From positions 1,372,001 through 1,436,000 of the forward strand of contig AP031358.1 of the NCBI GenBank assembly GCA_037833965.1: 64,000 bases of DNA. Direction: 5' to 3'. The position numbers were made by a program, and so were the translations under genes. This DNA comes from Marchantia polymorpha subsp. ruderalis. Taxonomy: Eukaryota > Streptophyta > Marchantiopsida > Marchantiales > Marchantiaceae. This document shows, in pieces, positions 35,496-46,146 of the stretch; position 1 is the stretch's first letter; the number at the start of each line of letters is the position of its first letter. The notes beneath the pieces are model-generated. The model was not told the origin of the DNA. It searched no databases and worked only from the letters and a program-made list of their open reading frames with translations.

Positions 35496-36483
35496 GTGTG
35501 GAAGTCCACGGGGACGATGGCAGTGTGTATGAGTATGTATACTACGACAAGCGGGATTTTTGGACACGAGGTGTAATATAAGTAGGACATTTAAATTGGG
35601 ATCGGGTCAGAGGTGCCTTAGTGACTCCTTTACTGGGTTTTTTTTCCTTCTGATTTTCAGTTCAGCTTCCTTCTCAACCTGATGCGTGCAGGCAGCTGTG
35701 ATATATACGGTCTTAGAATTTTCGCGGTTACCATTGATTCAGGGGAACCTTCCTACCAGTAAACGTTGGATTCAAGTCAGGACCACAACAGAGGAACATC
35801 TCGAAGGAATCCTGGGGTGGTTCAGATGAGCTTATGAAATGTGTCGGATTCAGTCGAACGGTCTGTTGATCGAGGACACATCAAAGATATCCTTAGAGCG
35901 GTTTATCAAGAATCATGCTGAAGAGAAATCTTCAAAAACGCTCGAAGCAATGGTGACCGAAACTTCAAAGTCGGATTTGTTCTAGTGCGGAGGTCATATA
36001 GTTCAAGGTTGCAGAAGGCGCCGCACTGATCAACTACGTCAGTCTCATGCTGTCCGTCTGACAGTCAAGTTCAAAGTCTTCCTGCCACAGTGATATTTAG
36101 CGGGAGTTCTCGGAGAGCTCCGAAGAGTCAATGTCTGCGCTGCAGCCGGAGAGGATCCAGCTTCGCCAATCTATCTCATCATGTTTGATCCTTTCCATAT
36201 TATGCTCAAGCTAAAAGCGTTGAGTGCTGCATCGAGTGGTGAAAGCGACCCTCATGTTTCAAGGGTGTTAGACTGCCAACTGTGAGACAAGACGATGCGA
36301 GTCGTCGATGCTGCCTGTTAGCAAAGAAAGGAATTTACGGAGCAGTGATTGACTTGCATTTAGAGATATGATTAGCAACTCTGAGCAGGAGTTGCGCCCG
36401 GCCTGCCACATTGTTTCATGTGAAAGTGTAACATATCAGCCCGAAGGGTTGGAATTGCCAATAAATGGAACCATTTGTTACCT
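35496..36483 (+). other. Probable long 3' untranslated region of gene B
   Basis: Alignable with the region after the stop of gene A, but with no shared frame. One conserved segment (35838-35940) carries AAATGTGTCG, GAGCGGTTTA and CTGAAGAGAAATCTTCAA, matching 18575-18500 on the minus strand. Confidence 0.5.
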
Positions 36484-38699
36484 TTATCTCCGCTAGCTGT
36501 TTCCTTTGAAGTTGTAAAACACTGCATCTCGGAGCCTACAACGAAACATGACGAGTCTTATTGATATCTCATGTTGGAGTGTCACTTAAGCAATTGTTCA
36601 GATGGCTTATTGTACACATGCGGCATTTTCTCCATTTCACAGCAGGGACTTGCTACAATTGAACGTCTGATGGGCTCAGCCTTGTGAGTCGAGTCCGCGC
36701 GAGATCAGTTGCTCACGGGTATCTGATATCACCAATCTGGTCGGGCTTCTCAATAATTCTTGCCCTGTACCAAACAAGAACATCGGATCGCTCAGATCGT
36801 GCGCAGAATATAATCTCACCGAATTGTCTCTGTTTCTTTCCAGGATGAGGATGAGACGAGATGGAAGCGGCCAAGGTCCACCTCGATGGCCAATCTCTTC
36901 CCCATTTCTCGTATCGACGTTTGTTGCGTAGCGGAAGGGCCCCAGTCCCTCGAAGGACCCTGGCCTGCCCTCGAGCGACAAGTCGTTCCTGTACGGTGGA
37001 TATTTGTCCTTGTCTGGTTCTTGTAGAGTGGACTGTACACACTGTACCGTAGCGTCCATCCGCGGCTCTTCGCACGGACTGGTCCATGCGAACTTGGACC
37101 TCGGTCACAGGACTCAGGACAAGCGCCGATGCTGTTTCGCGGCAATTTGGACCCGTCCGCTCTCCCGGCGAAACGCAAGCCCAGTTGCCCTTTCCCGCCA
37201 AATCAGCTTGGTTTGCCGGGAAAGCCTCTGAGAGGGTCCACGGTCGACCATCCGTCAGCCTGAACGAACAAGTCGCAAGTCCGTAAATCATTCACGAAAA
37301 GGAACGGAGGCGGGGGGTTTCCAGTGTCCGGAGTGCGTGTGTCTGCTTGTCAGTGTGAGGTATGGTGTGGTGTGCTGTACTATGATTTGCATACCTTGCA
37401 CATGCGCCATGCCGTCTCGTGAATCGGGCCCACGGGCCAGGCATCGATCTCGGACGTCACGGAATTCTGCCCCACTCTGCCTTCCCGGGCATTGTACAAC
37501 CCAGAACGCTGCGGTGACGACAAGCAGCAGCAGCAGCAGGCTCGTCAGCTGAGATGCCTGCCTAGTCTACTTGAATGTCTACTGGCCTACCTTTTGTCAC
37601 GACGACACTTTTTCACGGCATGGCTCCGATTCACTGTCGGCGGACGCCTTCTCTCGGTGGCTTCGTCGCTAAAGTAAGTGGGCTGAGAGCTGAGGGGCTG
37701 CGGGGTGCGGCTCAATGAGAGGAGCTAGAGCTGCGTACTCTTTCTGTCCTACGACTGTTCCCATTGTGAGCTATGCAGCCATTCTGCTCCACGTTTCCTG
37801 TTCTCAAACATTCGTTGTGTTCTCTAGGAAAAGCTTTTCTGTGGGTGATGTATCCCAAGCTGGCAGTGATGAGGCCCAAATTTTACCAGTAGTAAACCTA
37901 TGTCGGTCTTAGACCACTCCTTGCAGCAGCAGCAGCAGCAGCAAGCTTTGCAACTTCAGTTTGTGAGTAGAGCTGGCAGAAACTCAAACCTCCCTCAAGA
38001 GGAAGGTAATAGTGCATCTGATCTTTGTCAAGTGAATGGATGAAAACTCTATGCAGTAAATTTTTCATCACACAATGTACTCCAGTGATCAGGCTTCCTG
38101 CTATCGTAAATCGGCCCCGTCACGCTGGGGCAGTGATACAGGATTTCCGAGGTGCTGGCGTTTGTCGCCGCCGAGGCGGATGGCGTAAACCGCAGGCGTC
38201 AGTTCATGTCAGGCTCTGGCAGGAGTCCCAGCAGGACTCCTGCTGGCAGGTAGAGCAGAGTCGTAGACGCTATCACTCATCGGAGCCTCGTCCGCATGGT
38301 GGTCAAAAGCGGTGGTCCTCATCATGGGTTTGGGGGGTCTTGGGACACCGCTGCAGTGTTGGTAGTGTTGGCTAGACTGGAGGAATGTCAGCATCGTACT
38401 CGTGTGAGTTTCGATACAGCTGGACTCATCTCGGTGGGTCGCTCTTAGGGACTGCATGTGCCGGTCAATTAATTATGAGTGGGTACCCTTTGGGGCTGTC
38501 GATCTTCAAACCAAGGGATGAGATAAACTCCTTCATAGTGGGATGCAGGCAGACTGTCGAGAATTGTGTGAGATGGGATATGATATGATGGTTCAAAGCT
38601 TGCTGATGAGATTCTGCAAGTCGCTAGTCAGATCCTTGTTCATGTGTAGGGTGATGAAAGATATCCCCATAGTTGAATGTGTGATTATTGCGAGCTGCC
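36484..38699. other. GC-rich spacer with CAG runs, no supported gene
   Basis: Between 36670 and 37300 at least five long open stretches overlap on both strands, as expected of GC-rich sequence, and none resembles a known protein. CAG/GCA runs occur at 37520-37540 and 37924-37942. At 38220-38245 GCAGGAGTCCCAGCAGGACTCCTGC is a short palindrome. The block has the composition of a plant 5' leader, but I cannot attach it to a coding exon. Confidence 0.4.
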
Positions 38700-41600
38700 C
38701 ATTCTCTTGAAATTTCTATTTACTATAACTTCAGATAAAATTTTTGAATTTTTTTCTCTCTAACTTCAGATAAAAATTTTGGAGATCGTACGATCATTAT
38801 GGAGATGATAGCCTAATAAATGAAACGTAACTTGCCTATAAAATTGAAAACCGCAGGCCAAGTAGATTATATTAAGCAAGTGGAAGATCCATTCATGACA
38901 TGAACGTTTCATTAGTGCATATATTATAATACGTGATACGATCAAAGTCAAATTGATTACAAACAACTCTTAAAAAAAGACTTTAATCCTCGATATAAGT
39001 TATAAAAGTAAATAAATTGAGGGTCTAACTTAGTGCATTCTATCTCAAAAACAAGCGAAATCTTTTGACAGAATTACATGTTAAAATAAATAAATGAACT
39101 TATATTTAAATGAAACTTCAAGTCGAGTATATGAAAGTATCAAGGAACAAATATTTCTAATCAGAATTCGTTTGCCAGGTGTACACAAAGTACCTTTTGA
39201 GCTCCTTTTAGCTTCTTCAAAAAAGCTTCATGTAGCTGCTTGACAACTGCTGCGTCTCTTGCAACATACTCACGTGTCACGTTGTTGTACTTCAACTCAT
39301 TCATTTGCCGGATGGCACACGCTCTCTAATGCACAACACCTTTCCCAAACCGGGCTTCTCTGTTAGTCCCTGTCTCTTATGTACTTCCTGATCCCAGCGA
39401 TTGAATTGATAACCCGATGAGACCACACTGATCTTCGCTAACCCTCAAGTACATTGCCTAGTACAATTCCTACGTATTCACTGGTATTGGGAACAAGTAA
39501 TCTTAATTTGCAACTTCCGGATTTCTGCTCTTAAAGAAGCAAAATAACAAGATTTCTTCGTGACTCACGAGGTGAGATCCCTGGTTAGCCAGACGAACAA
39601 TTATATCTGTTAGTGATGCTTGGCAATGGATCCAGCATCAAGATTCATAGTTCAGGTGTAGAGTCAAACTAAGACCTCCTTAGTGTTCAGTTTTTTAAGT
39701 TAAGGTGTAGATTAGCTAGTGCATAAACTTGGGAAAATTGAAGCATGATATAAGCTCAGCTTCTCTCTATCTATTTATAATATTAAGGTGATAACTTTGA
39801 TGTATTACGCGCATAATTTAGATTGAAAAAAGATAATTGTGATACTGTTAGTGTATAAATATGTTTTAAGTTGATGTTTGATTTAATAGTGATTTATGTA
39901 AGGATGAGATATATTATTTATATATGTATTTATGCATAAACAAGTTGAAATGGTGTGAAATATTTTCCAACTCAAATCTTTGATAATCATTTGTTTGAGA
40001 TCATTACTATTTTTTAGAATTAAATAATTAATATAATAATATTTTTTTCAAATAATAAGCCTTACAAAAATTTATATGAAAATGATTATGCATCAAATTG
40101 CATTGCGGCAAGATAAGAAAACTAAAATGAATTAGCAATTAAAGAAATCTAATATTTGCTCTAAATAATGAAAATATTATGTAGAACTAGCTTTGCATAA
40201 GTTGCATGAAAAAAAAATGTATGCTTACAATAAATAGAGGTGTAAAGATTTTTATTAGAAATGACATAAAGGAGATTTATTCAAAGAACCCAAATAACAA
40301 ACCAACTCATATACATGAAAAATGATGTTATTGATTAATTTCATTAGATAATGAAATATTCATTGCTTAAACTAAGTCCAAAAGTTAACTTAGTGGCAAG
40401 TTGATAATCAAAAATTTTCAAATTATTTATTAGTATGTTACCATCTCAACTCAATTTAGTAACAAAGAAATTTTTAAAAGACTTATATAGATCAGTGATA
40501 TATTATTATATGATATTGTTCATGACATTTAATCATACCTTCCAAGATTATCATTGTAACTTGTTTAAAAGTAAAAATAGAGAGTTACATTAAAAATTCT
40601 AAAGCAAATTTGCAGAGATTGTTGTATGAGCATTCATCTCATCAATGAAAGATTTAGATTTAGTATATTTTTTTGAGTGTCAATAAAAACTTGTTGAATG
40701 ATCAATGATGATTTCCAAACATGTACAAGCGGATGAAATCAAATCTTATTAATTCATGATGAGCTGTCAAAAGCAATCTAACATAAATATTTATGAGAGT
40801 TAGCTCGGATATCACATTCTCTATTTATCGTGGATATTGTATGTGATCTATCTTCAACGGTTCACACTAAGATCTATTAGAGCAGATGCAGACTATGTGG
40901 CGATTCTGATTCTTCTCTAGTTAGACTGGCTTGCACTTGCAGCATAGAAAAAACTCCAATTCAAGAAGAGTAGATGAGACTATTCCGACTTCTTCTCCTT
41001 ATTCATAATATCATTGCAAGAATTGGTTCATGTAGTTAGTTGAAAACAAAAACAAAGCTCCAATCTTTGATATAAGGAGCTGCAACTTCACATTTTAAAG
41101 TCACAAATCACCATCGTCAAATAGATCTAGCATCAAAATCAAAATATACTTCTTCTCTTCTATGAATGCAAAAGATTGTTGCCCTCCCTTATTCTCTTGC
41201 ACATTTTTTCTTCTATCCGAGCATGCTTTGTGATTTCGACGCCTGTCAAGCTGTTTGCGAGCCTAATATTGCAAATTGCTAGCCATTTGTGAGTCAAACA
41301 TTGCCTCTTCAGCGGCCAAAGTTTTTCCCCTACTTAATTGAGCTCCAAACCAAAAAACATGTCAGTGTTTTGAAACCTATTGTTGAAACTGTTAAATCTA
41401 AAAAACACATAGTCACATGCTCACATAGACGTAATGTACATTGGAGAGTCATCTACATCTCAGTATTTAATAAAAAATCCTTAAAATTTATCAGAAAGAG
41501 CTTTTGTGAACTTCCTTGTATAGTGAAGGTTGTAGAATTTACCTAAACCTTAACCCAGTTAACTTGATTTACCAAAAGACATGAATTAACTCCAAACATG

Positions 41601-42628
41601 TACATGAGTTAGATTTGGTATTGAAGAAGTTTATGATGCAATATATCTCAATCTTGATTAAGATCAACAATATTACAACCAATAAAGCTTGTCACATGAA
41701 CTTTGATTGACATCTTTCTTTTGTAATTTTTAAAATTGATTGATCATTCAATCTATTAGATTTTACTTGAATACTATATAATTCATTTTTGTATGTAAAT
41801 TTTATATTGTATGTGTTGTAGAAATAAAGCTGATTGAATCAAACAAAAATTTTTATCATAACTTTCAACAGCAAATATACATAGTGAATTAACAAGAGTA
41901 AACCCATCTAAATCTGCAAAAAAATATTTATATGAAAATTCTATATATTTTTTTTCCTCTAATGTTCAAACTATCTAGTAAAATCACAAAATATTAATTT
42001 GACAAATCAGATTATTGCAGTATAAAAAATATGTTCAAAAAAGTTTCTTAGAAAAAGTTGAGACTATTATGACTATTGATTGAAGTTCTATAAATTTACA
42101 ATCAATTGATAAACATGGTAAAAACTCTTCATCATTGTCATCAGCAAGATATTATTCAAAACTTGTTATATCACTTTGCCAACTTGCCTATAGAAAGCTC
42201 AAGCATCTTGATTTTAAGATTAATTTCACATATCATTCATCTTATAACAGGTTTTAAAATCAAACAAATCATTGTTAAAAGCATGTATGAACTCATTACT
42301 GATAATACATTTTGAAAACTTTTATGCAAGCACTTAATATGAAATCATATCATGAATATCTTCTTTTTTTTGGAATTTAAGATATTTTGCACTATTTATT
42401 TGAAGTGCACATATTTAGAACATTTTATTCCTGATGCATGATCATACCAAAAATGAATAACCTACCTATGATATTCAATTGTCATTTCAACATGCTTTGC
42501 ATTCATTTTCATACTAAGAGTAAATAATTTTGTGTTGAATTATGCTATTGCTTTGTGAATCTTGATTTCAATCATATATCAAGCATTTAGCATCTACTTC
42601 AATAACTAATTTCATATTAGTTTAGCTT
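38700..42628. other. AT-rich gene-poor block
   Basis: Very AT-rich with few open stretches and no recognisable element except the exon-like block at 39194-39325. Short near-duplicates such as TAACTTCAGATAAAA (38727 and 38762) occur. It ends abruptly at the poly-A side of the LINE near 42629. Confidence 0.5.
39194..39325 (-). other. Orphan exon-like block, 44 codons, product unknown
   Basis: On the minus strand an acceptor GTGCATTAG is followed by exactly 44 open codons and a donor CAAAAG/GTACTT, phase 0 at both sides. The reading starts RACAIRQMNELKYNNVTREY and continues VARDAAVVKQLHEAFLKKLK to GAQK. It is rich in charged and helical residues and looks like a real coding exon, unlike its AT-rich surroundings. 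I do not recognise the protein and see no neighbouring exon that clearly joins it. It may be a captured or stranded gene fragment. Confidence 0.4.
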
Positions 42629-44729
42629 CTTTTTCTTCTTCTTTTTTGAAACAAATGGTGAGATTCCATTGCAAAATGAGAGTTACACCATTGCAAAACT
42701 TGGACCTTAGTAGCAGGCCGGCGAGTAGCACTTCTTGGATTTTTTACACCTAATAGTACCTGAACTTAAAAACAACCTAAAAAACATCGGCAGCGATCCC
42801 CAAACTTTATGCCAGGGTTGAGTCCCATCATTGAAATCTTCTGCGCTTGGGGGATCGATGCTGCCACGTGATATTACCATCAACTTTCACACAGAATACC
42901 TCTGTAGGCCCCCACACTCTTGCAAACGAAAGTACCCGTCGTAATTGTCGAATTGCTTCCTCCGGAGGTCGTGAACTGGATTCACTGAGGAGCTGGTTGA
43001 TGAGCACGCTGCCAAGACATTTGTGCAATGTCAAGGATTTTGTCCCATATGATGTCGTCTAAACGAGCCTGCGTCCACCGATCATCAGAGAACACATGGG
43101 CATTTCGCCAAATCCAAACACACCAAATTATTACACCTTGCATCAGAGCCCATAGATCGGCCACATGCGAAAGATGATTCGGGAGAGGCAGCCCCAGGAG
43201 TTATTGAGCCCACTCCAGTCTGATCCACGGTAGTGCCCCTAAAGACATCCCTGCAGCATGGTACAACACGGAAATGACAAAGTCCCACGCAAATGAGGCA
43301 GCTTCATAGTCTTAAAAGCAATGTTTGAGCGACTCTAGAACACCTGCAGAGCAACATACACATTGAGCCGATGTGGGATTATGGCCGTGATGACGCCATT
43401 CGTTTACAGCGATGGCTTTATGAAGCAGGCTCCACATAAAACATGCTTTCTTACGTGGCCGGTCGTTTCTCCATATTTCTTCCCAGTTCGGGACGAACGT
43501 CGGGGGCACATGGGCCCGACCACTTCGCTGCAATTGGCAGGCTCAAGGAAAGCCTCGCGTTCCGCAAGTCTCTGCCTTTTTTGCGGTGTAGCTGAAAAAA
43601 CCTTCTCCCGGACGCCATTCCCATCTTCCAGGGTCGAAGGTGAGGCAATCAATCGGTGCAAGATACCTGAGTATGAGGACAGTCTTGGTGCGATGTCGGG
43701 GAGTAAGCACAATGATTCTAACTCTACGCAGTAACCCATGTAGTGGCCGGCCCTCAGGACCATGTGCGGGCTGAGCAATAAGGGCTTGGGAGTGCATGCT
43801 CACATGAAATACTCGGGTGGAGGCTGCTATGAGAATATCAATCGAGGATGATGAGACTAACGGTTGAAAGTCAATTGTAGCTTGGAAGCTGGGTGCCATT
43901 TGGGAAAATTCCCACCCTCCTTTGACTGCTGTGGCTTGATCGTGAGCAACTGGTGCCACACTGCAGGGATACAATTATGGTAGAGCTGAATCGTCCGACG
44001 TTCATCATCTCGCAACCCAAATTCTTGTTGTAGCATTTTCCATGACTTGGAGAGTGAGGTTTTTGGCTGCCACAAATCCCTCACACACTAGAGTCCAACT
44101 ACTGCTAGTTCCCACACTCGCGCTTCTGTGAATCCAAACGCAGCTCCAAGAAAATGAGTTGTCCACCAGAGTTGAGTGTTACCAACCTCCTCAAAGTTCC
44201 GTGGGTGTATTGCATAGACCTGCAGGCTTAGGGACCTCCATGCCTGCACGAGGCGGTTCCACACTCTCGAACCAGTAGTTGTAGAAAACTTGGCCAGTAG
44301 CGTCCAGTGAAGGCTTGGTGGCCAGCCTCGATTCCCAGGTGGTTGAACCTGTAGCAGACGATTACGAAGGAAAATCTGGAAGAAGGAGCTGCTCGGCTCC
44401 ATTGCCTTCACGATCCATTTCCCCATAAGGGCGATAAGGGACTCATTTGCGTCGACGATGCATAATCCCCCAACTTCCTTGCTTGCGCAGCAGTCGTTCC
44501 ACCTTACGGGATCTGGTGCGCACTTCAATACCCTTCCATAAAAAGTTTCAAAGTGTGGTGCCAATGGCTCGTAAAATCTTTTTGGAACCTCCGCAAAAAG
44601 TACCACAATGTAGAGAGTAGCACTGAGTTGATTATCACGGCCAAGGACAGATGTAATGAAGACCAGTGCGTTGGCTTCTTCAAAATCTTGCCCTGAGGCA
44701 TTGCCTTGTATTGAAACATTCATCTGCAT
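42629..44729 (-). mobile_element. LINE (plant non-LTR retrotransposon), 5'-truncated and broken
   Basis: Read on the minus strand, it begins inside the reverse-transcriptase carboxy region: RWNDCCASKEVGGLCIVDAN then IALMGKWIVKAMEP, the usual W..C..K..GGLGI.D.....A...KW pattern. It continues in several frames (44084-43857, 43778-43404) to a zf-RVT zinc-binding domain (WEEIWRNDRPRKKACFMWSL then CVCCSAGVLESLKHCF). The tail contains LMQGVIIWCVWIWRNAHVFS. A degenerate A-rich 3' end (GTTTCAAAAAAGAAGAAG) lies at 42649-42629. The 5' end at 44729 is a truncation, as the endonuclease and most of the reverse transcriptase are missing. At least five frame changes or stops show it is dead. Confidence 0.82.
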
Positions 44730-46146
44730 TTGTGTTATCCAAGAGTAATATTATTTTGAATTCGACACATGTTTATTGATATGTAATTCATTTGATAAGA
44801 TTATATTTATCTGATGTCATTAGAAATAACATATTTGATATAGAATATGGAAAACAGAAGTTTAGATGAAAGTTAATATATCTTGCAAGATAAGAATATA
44901 TCTGAACTCGATGATTCAGAGCTATCATGTAAAATATATGGTTCTAAAAGTTGCCCTCCCAACAACATTACTGTACGCAAAATTTTCAAAACATGTTTAC
45001 ATAGAATAAAGTTTCTTGATATTTTCAAGTATACACTGATTTTAAGATATCGCATTGTTATTACTTAGGAATTGAATTCATATCGATTTTCACTTCGATA
45101 TAGTTACGCAAGGTTATTTAAGCAATTATACTTCTTTATAACCTCACAAGTTTCATCATTACGTTACTTATTTATATATCTTTACCACTCTACTCCTAGA
45201 TAGACACCAATACCAAGAGCATTCAAGCAGACATCATTTGATATCGTCATATTACGATTGTTGTCATATTATATGTATTTGCTAATCTAAGAAATATTCT
45301 CGATTGAAAATAATACCAAAATGGCCCATCGGAGTATCTTATTCTCATGGACACTGTATCCTTCGACTACGTACACGATATAGTTTAGATCACACTGAAG
45401 CAATCTGAGCTTTTCCACCAATTGTGAAAATACAGGGGACGGATAGACATAGAGACGAGGTTGACTCACGATGCAAAAACAAGTATGCAAGTGGAGGAGA
45501 CACGAGACAAGAGGCACCGCGGATGGATGGAAATGAATTTTTCACCACCAAAATTCTCACTCTTATTTACAGCACATGATGAGACGTTAAATTGTGGCAG
45601 GCGGCAGCTTGTACTGAACTGTTATGAATCTAACCCCCGGAAGATTAGGGTCGAAATCTCCTGAATTCTCTATAGCCACAAATGGGCATTCTCTGAGGCC
45701 GGTGTGTCTTCTCCCTAGACCTTGCTTGCCCTGCCCAAATTGGACGGCATACTGTACTCCAGATCTGATAACTCTTCGACTAAATCTGCAGCCAACTTCA
45801 GCTCCAAGCTCCTTGGCGTACAGAATAGAAATAATCTTCAATACGCTACAACGGCAATCTAACTGAGTTTCAAGCATTAGCAGCATCTAGAGGCTCTACA
45901 TCTTGAAAAGTAATATGATAATGGCAAAAATCTTATGATTACACGTTCCTTGCTAGAGGAATCTTGACGAAGAGAATGGCCCACAGGTACGAGGTGAAGG
46001 GCCGTGTTGCACACTTGAACACGTCATCAGAGAGGAAGTTCGTAATCGTTTTCCAACTTGACCTGATGCAGGGACTAATTTTCAACACCCGAATAAGTTC
46101 TATGCCTTTATTTCCATTTTTAATTTATCGCTTCACATATTTCGTG
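44730..46146. other. AT-rich spacer downstream of the RING-CH gene
   Basis: No gene is supported. The part next to 46146 is presumably the 3' untranslated region of the RING-CH gene, but no clear polyadenylation site stands out. Confidence 0.4.

Larger units (their letters stand above)
34110..36483 (+). repeat. Copy B of the divergent inverted duplication
   Basis: Inverted partner of 17944-20450. The two copies face away from each other with about 13.7 kb between them. Identity is patchy outside the coding exons, with small insertions and deletions throughout, so the duplication is not recent. Confidence 0.85.

Noticed and set aside
36713-37291. 192-codon open stretch on the minus strand
   Set aside because: Several other frames on both strands are open over the same GC-rich bases. 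No domain, no splice context, no paralogue.
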